Source: an uncultured Collinsella sp. (GTDB lineage: Bacteria > Actinomycetota > Coriobacteriia > Coriobacteriales > Coriobacteriaceae). From it: a stretch of DNA of 64,000 bases. Shown piece by piece: positions 22,975 to 32,213 of this stretch; position 1 is the stretch's first letter, and each line of letters starts with the position of its first letter. The notes beneath the pieces were generated by a model. It was not told the DNA's origin. It searched no databases and saw only the letters and a program-made list of their open reading frames with translations. The DNA lies in NCBI GenBank assembly GCA_937923795.1, contig CALDWI010000007.1, positions 1-64,000 on the forward strand. Direction: 5' to 3'. Made by a program: the position numbers and the translations under genes.

Positions 22975-25044
22975 ATGTCTTCCCAGTTGACGGTTATTAT
23001 CGCCGGTATCGTGCTGGTTGTGGCCATCGTGGTCGCGCTGGTCATCATGCGTCGCGGCGATTCCCGTTTTACCTACGATACGCAGCATGGAACGGCCCCG
23101 CGCGCCACCGAGGGCGAGGGCAATACCGCGGCGACCGCCTTTAAGGGCCGTTTTTCCATCCTCACCACGGGTGTGGGCGCGATGTTTGCGGCGCTTGCCG
23201 TCAAGCTGTGGGGCATGCAGATGGTCTCGTCGGACTATTACGAGAAGCAGGCCAATAGTAATCAGACTCGCACCGTTACAACACCCGCTGTGCGCGGTCG
23301 CATCCTCGACCGCAATGGCGTGGCGCTTGTCCAGAACCGTCCCTCACTGGCTGTCGTGGCCTACCGCGACCTTGCCGAGGATGAGGTTCTGGTTCGCCAT
23401 CTTGCCAACGTGCTTGGAATGCCTTACGTGGCGGTCCTTCGCAATATTCAGGACAATACAGAGGGCGCCCAGAGCCTGCATACCATCGCGACGGACGTCC
23501 GTCGCTCCACGGTTGCCTATATTCAGGAGCATGCCGGCGAGTTCCCGGGCGTCAAGATTGCCGAGCGTACCGAGCGCCAGTATCCATATGGCGAGACGGC
23601 ATGCCATATCTTGGGCTATACCGGCACCATTACCTCCGAGCAGCTCGAGGCCCAGAATAAGAAAACCTCTGGCGATGATGATGCTTCTGCTGGCAAGATT
23701 ACGTACCAGTCGGGCGATATCGTGGGCCAGGCGGGCGTTGAGAGCTACTACGAAAACCTGCTGCAGGGTATTCGTGGCGAGCAGACCGTCAAGGTCGATG
23801 CTTCGGGCAATGTGACCGGTCAGGCCGGCGCCGTGCCCGCGAAGGCCGGCTCCGACATTAAGCTCACGCTCGACCTTAAGATCCAGCAGGCCTGCGAGAC
23901 GGCGCTGGCGAGCGCTATCGAGCTTGCCAAGACCACTGGCTACAACAATGCCGGCAACGGCGCCGTAGTGTGTCTCGATCCCAACAATGGCGAGATCCTG
24001 GGCATGGCGAGCCAGCCCAAGTTCGATCCGTCCGTCTTTATCGGCGGCGTCTCAAATGACGTGTGGACCGAGCTCAATGATGACAAGGGTTCGCACCCGC
24101 TGCTCAACCGCGCCATTAGCGGACAGTACATGTCGGCCTCGACCATCAAGCCGCTCTCGGCACTGGCCGGTCTTGAGTTTGGAACCTACACTTCAACGCA
24201 GACAACCAACTGCACGGGTTATTGGACGGGTCTGGGCAAGTCGTGGGGCAAGTACTGCTGGCTGCATTCCGGCCACGGCACCATGACGCTGCAGTCGGGA
24301 ATCGCCAACTCGTGCGACCCTGTCTTCTACGACATGGGCAAGGCGTTCTTTTATGACGAGCAACATCCCGAGGGTCTGCAGGAGGTCTTTCGTCGCTGGG
24401 GTCTAGGCAAGACCTGCGGTATCGATCTGCCGAGTGAGGGCGCGGGCCGTATTCCCGATGCCGAGTGGAAAGAGTCGTACTTCACCGACGCATCTGCCGA
24501 GGACCGCAAGTGGAATGCCGGCGATATGACCAACATTGCCATCGGTCAGGGCGACATCCTGGTGACGCCCCTGCAGATGGCGTGTGCCTATATGGGTCTT
24601 GCCAACGGCGGCAAACAGTACGTGCCTCACGTGTTTTTGTCTGCCGTGTCGCGCGATGGCGACGGCGATGCCTATAAGTACAACGGCAAGGGCAAGAAGA
24701 AGCGCCTGGAGGCCAAGATCAACAGCGATTCGGATTTGGCTCTTGTTCGCAACGGTATGCACGACGTGATTTACACGGCATCGACGTCCCTGGCGGCTCA
24801 CTTTGGCACCCTGACGCCGCAGGTATACGGCAAGTCGGGCACGGGCGAGAAAAGTGGCGAGGATGAATACGCGTGGTTCTGCGCCTATGCACCGGCCGAT
24901 GACCCCAAGTATGTCATCGCTACCGTCCTGGAGCAGGGCGGCGGTGGCTCAGATACCGCGATGCATGTCGTGCGCGACGTGCTCGGCGTGATTTATGACG
25001 AGCCCGATACCTCTTCGGCCTCGGGCGATTCTTCGGTTCGATAG
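22975..25044 (+). CDS. mrdA: Penicillin-binding protein 2, elongation transpeptidase
   Basis: Class B PBP that cross-links peptidoglycan during elongation with RodA. The transpeptidase serine is S389 in STIK, the second motif is S446-C-D, and the third is K620-SGT. The dimerisation domain begins with RGRILDRNGVALVQNRPS, and the pedestal follows it. Two hydrophobic segments precede it (about residues 5-26 and 58-76) instead of the usual single anchor, with an Arg-rich and then polar stretch between them. Length 689 is normal for the class. ATG 22975 follows GGGGAGG. It is embedded between mreD and rodA. Confidence 0.95.
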   Translation: MSSQLTVIIAGIVLVVAIVVALVIMRRGDSRFTYDTQHGTAPRATEGEGNTAATAFKGRFSILTTGVGAMFAALAVKLWGMQMVSSDYYEKQANSNQTRTVTTPAVRGRILDRNGVALVQNRPSLAVVAYRDLAEDEVLVRHLANVLGMPYVAVLRNIQDNTEGAQSLHTIATDVRRSTVAYIQEHAGEFPGVKIAERTERQYPYGETACHILGYTGTITSEQLEAQNKKTSGDDDASAGKITYQSGDIVGQAGVESYYENLLQGIRGEQTVKVDASGNVTGQAGAVPAKAGSDIKLTLDLKIQQACETALASAIELAKTTGYNNAGNGAVVCLDPNNGEILGMASQPKFDPSVFIGGVSNDVWTELNDDKGSHPLLNRAISGQYMSASTIKPLSALAGLEFGTYTSTQTTNCTGYWTGLGKSWGKYCWLHSGHGTMTLQSGIANSCDPVFYDMGKAFFYDEQHPEGLQEVFRRWGLGKTCGIDLPSEGAGRIPDAEWKESYFTDASAEDRKWNAGDMTNIAIGQGDILVTPLQMACAYMGLANGGKQYVPHVFLSAVSRDGDGDAYKYNGKGKKKRLEAKINSDSDLALVRNGMHDVIYTASTSLAAHFGTLTPQVYGKSGTGEKSGEDEYAWFCAYAPADDPKYVIATVLEQGGGGSDTAMHVVRDVLGVIYDEPDTSSASGDSSVR

Positions 25045-25053
25045 GAGGTTGCG

Positions 25054-26280
25054 ATGGATTTTTCTCCGGCGGATCTGTTCCGTTCAACCAAGACCGGCTC
25101 TCGCAGCAGCCTGGACCGTGTCAACAAGCAACTTTCGGCCTCGCGCGGCACGTTTCGCCAAAAGGTGCATATCGGTGTGCTCGTGGCTACTGTGGCCCTC
25201 GTCGCCTACGGTGCCATCATTATCTGGTCGGCTTCGCAGTTTAAGGCCGACGCCTCGTTCTCACGCCATCTGCTGGGAATTGGAATCGGTACGGTGCTGG
25301 CGGTGCTGGTCTGGCGTACCGACCTGCGCGGTATTTCCAATTTCTCGACGGCGTTGCTCGTCATCGACCTGATCGTGATCCTCTCGCCCAAGATTCCGGG
25401 TCTGTCCTATACAGGCGGTCTGGGCATGACGGGCTGGATCAAGATTCCCGGTATCGGCTTGACATTCCAGCCGGTTGAGCTTGCCAAGCTCATCACCATC
25501 TTCTTTATTGCTACGCTTGGCTCGCAGTATAACGGTCGCATCGATACCGTTCGTGACTACGTCAAGCTCTGCGGCATGCTGTCCATTCCGTTTTTGGCCG
25601 TCGTTGCCATGGGCGACCTGGGCTCGGGCCTGGTCGTGCTGGTTTCGGGCGCCATCGTCATCTGTATGAGCGGTGCACGTCGCGAATGGGTGCTGTCGAC
25701 CTTGGCCCTGCTCGTGGGCCTGGTGGCCCTCGTCCTGGCGCTCGATTCGGTCTTTGATTCGTTGCTCGGCCACGATGTGCTCATCAAGCAGTATCAGATG
25801 AACCGTCTGACGGTCTTTATCGACCCCGATAATGCCGATTCGGACGATGCGTACAATCTGCAGCAGTCGTTGATTGCGGTTGGCTCGGGCGGCTTCTTTG
25901 GTAAGGGTTTGGGCCATGCGACGCAGTCGGCCGGCGGCTTTCTGCCTGAGTTCCACACCGACTTCGTCTTCGCCTTCCTGTCCGAGACCTTTGGTTTTTG
26001 CGGTTCCTTTTTGCTCCTGTGCCTCTACGTGCTGCTGATCTTTTCGACGATTCGCGTCGCCTTTAAGTGTGAGTCGCTGTTTTTGCGTCTTTCGTGTGTG
26101 GGCATCGTTGGCATGTGGGCGTTTCAGACCTTCGAAAACATCGGCATGTGCATCGGCATGATGCCGATTACCGGTATTCCGCTACCGTTTATTAGCTTCG
26201 GTTCGTCTTCGATGATGATTCAGCTGCTGACGGTGGGTATCGTACAATCCATATGGCGGCATCGTTCGGGCGCCGCGTAA
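25054..26280 (+). CDS. rodA: SEDS peptidoglycan glycosyltransferase RodA (FtsW/RodA family)
   Basis: Polymerises lipid II glycans in the elongasome. The 408-residue polytopic protein (about ten hydrophobic segments) shows GMTGWIKIPGIGLTFQPVELAK (QPSELAK variant), the loop region with NLQQSLIAVGSGGFFGKG, and PEFHTDFVFAFLSETFG, whose Asp is the proposed catalytic residue. It ends with the family signature GIPLPFISFGSSSMM. It has an unusually long cytoplasmic N terminus of about 35 residues. Starting 9 bases after PBP2, with AGGAGG at the end of that gene, it forms the classic RodA-PBP2 pair. Confidence 0.95.
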   Translation: MDFSPADLFRSTKTGSRSSLDRVNKQLSASRGTFRQKVHIGVLVATVALVAYGAIIIWSASQFKADASFSRHLLGIGIGTVLAVLVWRTDLRGISNFSTALLVIDLIVILSPKIPGLSYTGGLGMTGWIKIPGIGLTFQPVELAKLITIFFIATLGSQYNGRIDTVRDYVKLCGMLSIPFLAVVAMGDLGSGLVVLVSGAIVICMSGARREWVLSTLALLVGLVALVLALDSVFDSLLGHDVLIKQYQMNRLTVFIDPDNADSDDAYNLQQSLIAVGSGGFFGKGLGHATQSAGGFLPEFHTDFVFAFLSETFGFCGSFLLLCLYVLLIFSTIRVAFKCESLFLRLSCVGIVGMWAFQTFENIGMCIGMMPITGIPLPFISFGSSSMMIQLLTVGIVQSIWRHRSGAA

Positions 26281-26298
26281 CCGCTGGAGGGGTTTGCT

Positions 26299-27228
26299 AT
26301 GAAAATTCCCGTAGATAAGCTGACCCGCGCTTTTAAGATGGGCGCGTCCGTTAAGAAGGATTCCGATACGCCGGTGCGCGTCTCGGTCTATCTGGATTCG
26401 TCCGCCTCGCGCTTTCTGGCCGAGACGGTGCGTGATGCCTTTGTGCCGCAGACGACCTCGGGCATTGTACGCGTCGAGCGTTTGGGGGAGGAGCGAATTG
26501 CTCCAAAGACCGATACCGATGTGGTGCTGGTGCTCTCGTGTGGTTCCGACCGCTTGGAGAGTGCCGTGCAGGAGCTCGTGATCGCCGGCGCGCCCGTGTG
26601 CGTGCTTGCCGAGTCTGCTGTGGAGGTGCCGTTTATCGAGGAGTCCACGCCCATGCTCGGCGTGGTAGCGGCAACCGATAAGACGTATCTGCTCGAGACG
26701 CTTGCCCGCTGGATTCTCGATCGCACCGACAAGGAAACGGCTTTTGCGGCGAACTTTGCCTTCATGCGCATCGCGGCGGCCAATCGTATCATCACCTCGT
26801 GCGCGCTCACCAATATGGCGACCGGTGCGCTCGTGTTTTTGCCGGGCGCCGATTATCCCGTTATGGCGCTGGCGCAGGTGGGCATGCTCTTTGAGCTCGC
26901 TGCCGTCTTTGGACGCGGCATTAAGCCAGAGCGTGGCTACGAGGTCGCGGGCGTGCTTGCCGGCGGTCTTGTGATCCGCGCGGTCACCCGCGCGCTCGTC
27001 AAGCAGACGCCGCATATTGGGTTTGCCGTCAAGGCGCTCACTGCTGCCGCGGGCACCTACGGCATGGGCCGTGCGCTTGTTTCGCTCTACGAGCGCGATG
27101 TCGACTACAGCCGTGCCAACGAGGTGGTCACTGCCACGTTCTCCCGCGTTCGCGATCTGGTGACCACGGTCGCGGGCGCTACCCGTCCTATGGCGTCCTA
27201 CCAAGACGCATCCGATCTCGCTGCTTAG
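26299..27228 (+). CDS. Conserved membrane-associated protein, DUF697-like (unknown function)
   Basis: Not confidently identified. Residues 30-150 look like a soluble alpha/beta domain (VSVYLDSSASRFLAETV, VVLVLSCGSDRLESAVQELV). A second half with hydrophobic helices contains ANRIITSCALTNMATGALV and PGADYPVMALAQVGMLFELA. The second half recalls the DUF697/YcjF domain, which accompanies GTPases in other bacteria (from memory, untested). The gene lies 18 bases after rodA and 10 bases before the TIGR03960 gene, so it is probably transcribed with the elongasome. GGAGGGG provides the ribosome site. Confidence 0.75.
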   Translation: MKIPVDKLTRAFKMGASVKKDSDTPVRVSVYLDSSASRFLAETVRDAFVPQTTSGIVRVERLGEERIAPKTDTDVVLVLSCGSDRLESAVQELVIAGAPVCVLAESAVEVPFIEESTPMLGVVAATDKTYLLETLARWILDRTDKETAFAANFAFMRIAAANRIITSCALTNMATGALVFLPGADYPVMALAQVGMLFELAAVFGRGIKPERGYEVAGVLAGGLVIRAVTRALVKQTPHIGFAVKALTAAAGTYGMGRALVSLYERDVDYSRANEVVTATFSRVRDLVTTVAGATRPMASYQDASDLAA

Positions 27229-27238
27229 GGGTTTTCCG

Positions 27239-29116
27239 TTGCGCGTTGCATACCAAGACTGTTTTCATTTAATTGAGCCGTTGCTCGCCAAGGTCGAGAA
27301 GCCGAGCCGCTATATCGATCACGAGTGGGGCACGCTTTCCAAGGCCGATGCCGACTACCGTTGCTGCCTGATCTATCCGGATGTGTACGAGGTCGGTCTG
27401 CCCAACCAGGGCATCGCCATCCTCTACAACATCCTTAACCAGGCAGAGGGCATCTCCTGCGAGCGTGGCTATGTGCCGTGGCCCGATATGGGTGACGCCA
27501 TGCGCGAGGCGGGTATTCCGCTGCTGTCGCTCGAAGGTGCAGCGCCGGTCGCTTCGTTTGATATGGTCGGCCTGCATGTGCCGCACGAGATGGCGGTGAC
27601 GAACTTCCTCGAGGCTCTCGATCTCGCTGGCATTCCGCTGTTAGCGGCCGACCGCACCGAGGACGACCCCATTATCATCGCCGGCGGCCCCTCGGTGTAC
27701 AACCCCGAGCCGTACGCGGCCTTCTTCGATGCCATCCTCATCGGTGAGGGCGAGGAATCGCTGCTCGAGACCTGCCAGCTGCATCGCCGCCTGCGTGACG
27801 AAGGGGTCCCGCGCGCGCAGATTGTCGAGCAGCTTGCATCCATTGCCGGCAACTACGTGCCGTCGCTCTATGAGGTTCGTCACGACGAGCCCTGCTCGCC
27901 GCATGGCTACACCGTGCCGCGTGAGGGCAAGGATGCGCCGACCGTGGTCTACAAGCGCGTCGTCGAGGATTTCGACGCCACGAATCCGCTGTCGCAGTCG
28001 TGCGTGCCCTATGCACAGCTGGTTCACGACCGCCTGTCTATCGAGATCCTGCGCGGCTGCGCCCGCGGCTGTCGTTTTTGCCAGGCCGGCATGACGTATC
28101 GCCCGGTGCGCGAGCGCTCGGCCGACCAGATCGTCTCGTCGGTGATTCAGGGTCTGGAAAAGACCGGCTATGACGAGGTGTCGCTGACCTCGCTTTCCAC
28201 GACCGACCACTCCTGCATTCGCGACGTGCTCGGCAGGCTCAACCGTCGCCTGGAGGATACGGGTATACGCGTGTCTATTCCGTCGCAGCGCCTGGATTCG
28301 TTTGGCGTGGATATAGCCGAGTCGGTCGCCGGCGAAAAGAAGGGCGGCCTGACGTTCGCGCCCGAGGCCGGCAGCCAGCGCATGCGCGACATCATTAACA
28401 AGAACGTGACCGAGGAGGACCTGGACCGTGCGGCCAAGGCGGCCTTCGAGGCCGGCTGGAACCGCATGAAGCTCTACTTTATGATGGGCCTTCCCGGCGA
28501 GCGCGATGAGGACATCGTGGCCATCGCCAATCTGGCCGATCACGTGCTGGAGCTCGGTCGTTCCGTGGTGCCCAAGGCTCGTCGCGGCTCGATCTCGGTG
28601 TCCATCTCGGTTTCGGTCTTTATCCCCAAGGCTGCCACGCCGTTCCAGTGGTGCCCGCAGCTCGACTACGACGACGTCAAGCGTCGCCAGAAGTTGCTTA
28701 TCACGAGCGTTCGCAACCGTGCCGTCCGCGTGCATTACCACGATGCCGAGGCCTCGCTCATCGAGGCCGCGCTTTCCCGCGCCGGTCGTGACATGACGCC
28801 CGTCATCATCGATGCTTGGCGCTCGGGCTCTCGCTTTGACGCCTGGGTAGAGCATTTCTCGCTCGATAACTGGAAGGAAGCTGCTGCCAAAAACGGCATC
28901 GACCTCAATGAGCTCGTGCACCTGCCCTACGAGTTGGACTGGCGCCTGCCGTGGGAGCACGTGAGCCCCGGCTGCACGCGCGGCTTCCTCGAGCGCGAGT
29001 ACCGTCGCTCGCTCGAGGGCGTCACGACTCCCGACTGCACCCGCACGTCGTGCACCGGCTGCGGGATCTGCCCCACGCTCCACGCCAAGAATGTATTGAT
29101 GGGTGATCGCGCATGA
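27239..29116 (+). CDS. B12-binding-like radical SAM protein, TIGR03960 family
   Basis: Radical SAM enzyme of a widespread family whose reaction is not established. The N-terminal 230 residues resemble a cobalamin-binding fold (LIYPDVYEVGLPNQGIAILY, GLHVPHEMAVTNFLEAL, IIAGGPSVYNPEPYAAF). The radical SAM cluster cysteines are C274, C278 and C281 in GCARGCRFCQAG, followed by SLTSLSTTDHSC, FAPEAGSQRMRDIINK and YFMMGLPGE. The C terminus has another cysteine group, CTRTSCTGCGICP, which may hold an extra cluster. TTG at 27239 with AGGGG 7 bases upstream. The stop overlaps the next start (ATGA), the usual pairing with TIGR03936. Confidence 0.92.
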   Translation: MRVAYQDCFHLIEPLLAKVEKPSRYIDHEWGTLSKADADYRCCLIYPDVYEVGLPNQGIAILYNILNQAEGISCERGYVPWPDMGDAMREAGIPLLSLEGAAPVASFDMVGLHVPHEMAVTNFLEALDLAGIPLLAADRTEDDPIIIAGGPSVYNPEPYAAFFDAILIGEGEESLLETCQLHRRLRDEGVPRAQIVEQLASIAGNYVPSLYEVRHDEPCSPHGYTVPREGKDAPTVVYKRVVEDFDATNPLSQSCVPYAQLVHDRLSIEILRGCARGCRFCQAGMTYRPVRERSADQIVSSVIQGLEKTGYDEVSLTSLSTTDHSCIRDVLGRLNRRLEDTGIRVSIPSQRLDSFGVDIAESVAGEKKGGLTFAPEAGSQRMRDIINKNVTEEDLDRAAKAAFEAGWNRMKLYFMMGLPGERDEDIVAIANLADHVLELGRSVVPKARRGSISVSISVSVFIPKAATPFQWCPQLDYDDVKRRQKLLITSVRNRAVRVHYHDAEASLIEAALSRAGRDMTPVIIDAWRSGSRFDAWVEHFSLDNWKEAAAKNGIDLNELVHLPYELDWRLPWEHVSPGCTRGFLEREYRRSLEGVTTPDCTRTSCTGCGICPTLHAKNVLMGDRA

Positions 29117-29925
29117 GTGAGCGCCTGACCGACAACCCCTCGCTCTTTAGACTTCGTGTTCGCTATGGCAAGCGCGATCGCCTTAAGTACCTGGGCCATC
29201 TCGAAGTGATCCATACCATTGAGCGCATCGTGCGCCGTGCGGGACTTCCCTATGCCGTCACGCAGGGCTTTTCTCCGCACATGCGCGTGGGCTTCTCTTC
29301 GGCGCTACCGGTGGGTACGTCGTCGACCTGCGAGTGGTATGACCTGTTTATGACCGAGTTCGTGGCGCTCGACGAGGCGTTTGGGCGCCTGGCTGCGGCG
29401 TCTCCGGCCGATCTGGCGCCCATCGAGGCGGCGTACATCGACGTGCGCACGCCGGCGTTGACGGCGCAGCTCACGCGCCTGTCGTATCGCATCGACCTGC
29501 ACTTGGATCCCGAGGCGCCCGTAAGCGCCGACGAGGTGCGTCGTGCGCTCGACACGCTGCGCGCGGACCATGGCATCGACTACGCGCGCGGAAAAAAGAG
29601 CAAGCGCTTGGATTTGGATCACACGCTCGTGGGCTATGAGCTCACGGCGGGGGAGCATGAGGACCATCTGGTCCTCATGCTCGACACCCATGCCGACAAC
29701 GAGGGCTCCATGCGTCCGGAAATTTTGCTTTCCGCTGCTGATGTTTTGTTGCAGGGCTTGACCCCGGGCGTGGATGCACCTATTGTTTCCACCGGTATGC
29801 AAGACCTCGTGACCATCTGCTCCTACGATGTCGAGCGTCAGAATCAAGCATGCGAGGACGACGAGGGCCGACTCGTCAGCCCCATACCTGTGCGAACTTG
29901 TGGATTTGCTCCACATACTCGTTGA
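29113..29925 (+). CDS. TIGR03936 family radical SAM-associated protein
   Basis: Companion of the TIGR03960 enzyme, often fused to it or adjacent in Gram-positive bacteria and cyanobacteria; its role is unknown. Family markers are RVRYGKRDRLKYLGHLEV, RAGLPYAVTQGFSPHMRVGF and the SSALPVGTSS segment near the N terminus. The rest is a variable alpha/beta region. 270 residues, no cluster cysteines. In many clostridial genomes the next gene is rng (RNase G) and then rplU; here rplU follows directly. The rplU promoter overlaps this gene's stop codon. Confidence 0.9.
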   Translation: MSERLTDNPSLFRLRVRYGKRDRLKYLGHLEVIHTIERIVRRAGLPYAVTQGFSPHMRVGFSSALPVGTSSTCEWYDLFMTEFVALDEAFGRLAAASPADLAPIEAAYIDVRTPALTAQLTRLSYRIDLHLDPEAPVSADEVRRALDTLRADHGIDYARGKKSKRLDLDHTLVGYELTAGEHEDHLVLMLDTHADNEGSMRPEILLSAADVLLQGLTPGVDAPIVSTGMQDLVTICSYDVERQNQACEDDEGRLVSPIPVRTCGFAPHTR

Positions 29926-29950
29926 CGGGGGTATTTTCGCCTGCTACTAT
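29922..29950 (+). promoter_or_regulatory. Strong promoter of rplU-rpmA
   Basis: TTGACG (29922-29927), 17-base spacer, TACTAT (29945-29950). The -35 contains the TGA stop of the preceding gene. The start codon is about 43 bases downstream of the -10. Confidence 0.85.
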
Positions 29951-29992
29951 ATTCGGCTGTTGCACTAACTGATGCATGAAGGGCAAGTAAAC

Positions 29993-30367
29993 ATGTACGC
30001 AATCGTTAACACGGGCGGCAAGCAGTACAAGGTCGCCACCGACGATGTCATCACCGTCGAGAAGATCGAGGGCAATGAGGGCGATAAGGTCACCCTGCCG
30101 GTTATCTTCCTCAACGATGGTAAGAAGATCGTCACCGATCCCGACAAGCTGGCCAAGGCCAAGGTTACCGCTCAGATCGTTGAGCAGTTCAAGGGCGAGA
30201 AGCAGCTGGTCTTCAAGTTCCACAAGCGCAAGCGCTATCGTCGTCTGAAGGGTCACCGTCAGCAGCTCACCAAGCTGAAGATCGTGAAGGTTCAGGCTAC
30301 CTCCCGCGCCAAGAAGGCTGTCAAGGCAGAGGCTGAGGCTGTTGCCGAGGCTCCCGTCGCCGAGTAG
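29993..30367 (+). CDS. rplU: 50S ribosomal protein L21
   Basis: Large-subunit protein that binds 23S rRNA. MYAIVNTGGKQYKVATDD is the family N terminus, followed by DKVTLPVIFLNDG and HKRKRYRRLKGHRQQLT. ATG at 29993 with GAAGGG upstream gives 124 residues. The last 20 or so (AKKAVKAEAEAVAEAPVAE) are an Ala/Glu tail beyond the usual 103-residue fold. It is co-transcribed with rpmA 33 bases later. Confidence 0.97.
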   Translation: MYAIVNTGGKQYKVATDDVITVEKIEGNEGDKVTLPVIFLNDGKKIVTDPDKLAKAKVTAQIVEQFKGEKQLVFKFHKRKRYRRLKGHRQQLTKLKIVKVQATSRAKKAVKAEAEAVAEAPVAE

Positions 30368-30400
30368 ATTACACTCGTAACGAAAGAGTAGGTATACACA

Positions 30401-30658
30401 ATGGCACACAAAAAAGGACTCGGTTCCTCCCGTAATGGCCGTGACTCCCGCGGTCAGCGCCTTGGCACGAAGCGCTATGCCGGCCAGACGGTAACCACGG
30501 GCACGATTCTCGTCCGTCAGCACGGCACGCACATCCACCCGGGTGAGAATGTTGGCCGTGGTAAGGACGACACGCTGTTCGCGCTGGTCGACGGTACCGT
30601 TGAGTTCCACAAGGGTATCAAGCACAGGGTCAGCGTACGCCCGCTCGCGAACGCGTAA
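30401..30658 (+). CDS. rpmA: 50S ribosomal protein L27
   Basis: Large-subunit protein whose N terminus reaches the peptidyl-transferase centre. MAHKKGLGSSRNGRDSRGQR and RQHGTHIHPGENVGRG are diagnostic; 85 residues. The N terminus begins directly at AHKKG without the cleavable extension found in Firmicutes. This fits the absence of a Prp protease gene, which in Firmicutes usually sits between rplU and rpmA. A terminator separates it from obgE. Confidence 0.97.
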   Translation: MAHKKGLGSSRNGRDSRGQRLGTKRYAGQTVTTGTILVRQHGTHIHPGENVGRGKDDTLFALVDGTVEFHKGIKHRVSVRPLANA

Positions 30659-30683
30659 TTCACCCTTCATAGAGCACATATGT

Positions 30684-30727
30684 GGGAGGCACTTGAGTTT
30701 TAGGATTCAAGGGTCTCCCTCTTTTTT
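30684..30727 (+). terminator. Intrinsic terminator between rpmA and obgE
   Basis: GGGAG (30684-30688) and CTTGA pair with TCAAG and CTCCC (30715-30719), broken by a small internal loop, and are followed by TCTTTTTT. It probably reduces read-through from the ribosomal genes into obgE. Confidence 0.75.
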
Positions 30728-30743
30728 GTAGGAGGCGATTCTG

Positions 30744-32210
30744 TTGTCACAGTTCACCGATATCAGCCGCATTAACGTGTGCGGCGGCGACGGCGGAGCC
30801 GGATGCATGTCGTTTAGGCGCGAGGCATTTGTCCCCAAGGGCGGCCCCGATGGCGGCGACGGCGGTCGTGGCGGCAATGTCGTCATCCAGGCCGATGCTC
30901 AGCTGTCTTCGCTGATCGATTACCGCTTTAAGCATCACTTTCGCGCCGAGCGCGGCACGCACGGGCAGGGTGCCCGTCGTAACGGCAAGAGCGGCGAGGA
31001 CCTGATTCTCAAGGTCCCTATGGGTACCGTGGTGCGCGAGCTCGATCCCGAGACGCAGACCCCGATGTTTGAGATTGCCGACCTGGTGCACGACGGCGAG
31101 CGCGTCGTCGTGGCGCCCGGCGGTGCCGGCGGTCTGGGCAACACGCACTTTGTGACGTCGGTGCGCCGCGCGCCCGCGTTCGCTCAGCTGGGCGAACCGG
31201 CCGAGGAGCACTGGATTGAGCTCGAGATGAAGCTTATGGCCGATGCCGCGCTCGTGGGCTTTCCCTCCGTGGGTAAGTCATCGCTCATCGCGCGCATGAG
31301 TGCCGCCCGTCCCAAGATTGCTGACTACCCGTTTACCACGCTCGTGCCGAACCTCGGCATGGTGCGTGCCGGTGAATATTCTTACGTCGTTGCCGACGTC
31401 CCCGGTCTTATCGAAGGCGCGAGCGAGGGTAAGGGCCTGGGTCACCAGTTCCTGCGCCACATTGAGCGTACGGCCCTGATCATGCACGTCGTCGACATGA
31501 CGGGTGGTTTTGAGGATCGCGATCCGGTCGAGGATTACCACATCATCAACCGCGAGCTCGAGCAGTATGGCGCCGAGCTTTCGGAGCGTCCGCAGATCGT
31601 CGTTGCCAACAAGTGCGATGCGCCGGGCACGGCCGACAAGATTGCCGACCTCAAGCGCGCAGCGCTCGACGATGGACATATGTTCTTTGCCGTGTCTGCC
31701 GTGACGGGCGCCGGCCTCAACACGCTGATGCTTGCCGTGGGCGAGCAGGTGGCTAAGCTGCGCGCCGAGTTGGCTGTCTCGGATGAGCCGGTCGTTCTGC
31801 GCGACGATGAGTGGGAGCGCCGTCGCCTGCAGCGTGAGAAGCGTTTCCGCATTGTTCAGGAAGAGCCCGGTGCCTTCCGCGTGGTCGGTCGTGCCATTGA
31901 GCGTATGGTCATCCAGACCGACTGGGAAAACGAGGAAGCCGTCATTTACCTGCAGCATAAGTTTGCGCGTATGGGTGTTGACGACGCGCTCGAGAAGGCC
32001 GGTTGCCGTGCGGGCGACGAGGTCCGCATTTGCCAGCGCGCCTTTGACTTTGAGGGCGCCGAGGACTTCTCGGAGTACGAGGAGCTCGAGGATGCTGGCG
32101 AGGACGTTGCCGTTGAAGCCATTGACGTGGCCGATGCTGCGGATGAGGGAGTCGAGGTTGTCGATGCGGCGGATGCCGCGGGCGATACCGAGACACCGGA
32201 GGGCGAGTAA
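30744..32210 (+). CDS. obgE: GTPase Obg/CgtA
   Basis: Ribosome-associated GTPase acting in 50S assembly and stress signalling. Domain order: glycine-rich Obg fold (residues 1-160, GGDGGAGCMSFRREAFVPKG), G domain (G1 GFPSVGKSS near 172, G2 DYPFTTLVPNLG, G3 DVPGLIEGAS, G4 NKCD), OCT domain (about 345-430, GRAIERMVIQTDWENEEAV), then an acidic tail of Ala/Asp/Glu/Val. The tail and 488 residues make it longer than the E. coli protein. TTG at 30744 with AGGAGG 8 bases upstream. nadD follows after 3 bases. Confidence 0.96.
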   Translation: MSQFTDISRINVCGGDGGAGCMSFRREAFVPKGGPDGGDGGRGGNVVIQADAQLSSLIDYRFKHHFRAERGTHGQGARRNGKSGEDLILKVPMGTVVRELDPETQTPMFEIADLVHDGERVVVAPGGAGGLGNTHFVTSVRRAPAFAQLGEPAEEHWIELEMKLMADAALVGFPSVGKSSLIARMSAARPKIADYPFTTLVPNLGMVRAGEYSYVVADVPGLIEGASEGKGLGHQFLRHIERTALIMHVVDMTGGFEDRDPVEDYHIINRELEQYGAELSERPQIVVANKCDAPGTADKIADLKRAALDDGHMFFAVSAVTGAGLNTLMLAVGEQVAKLRAELAVSDEPVVLRDDEWERRRLQREKRFRIVQEEPGAFRVVGRAIERMVIQTDWENEEAVIYLQHKFARMGVDDALEKAGCRAGDEVRICQRAFDFEGAEDFSEYEELEDAGEDVAVEAIDVADAADEGVEVVDAADAAGDTETPEGE

Positions 32211-32213
32211 GCC

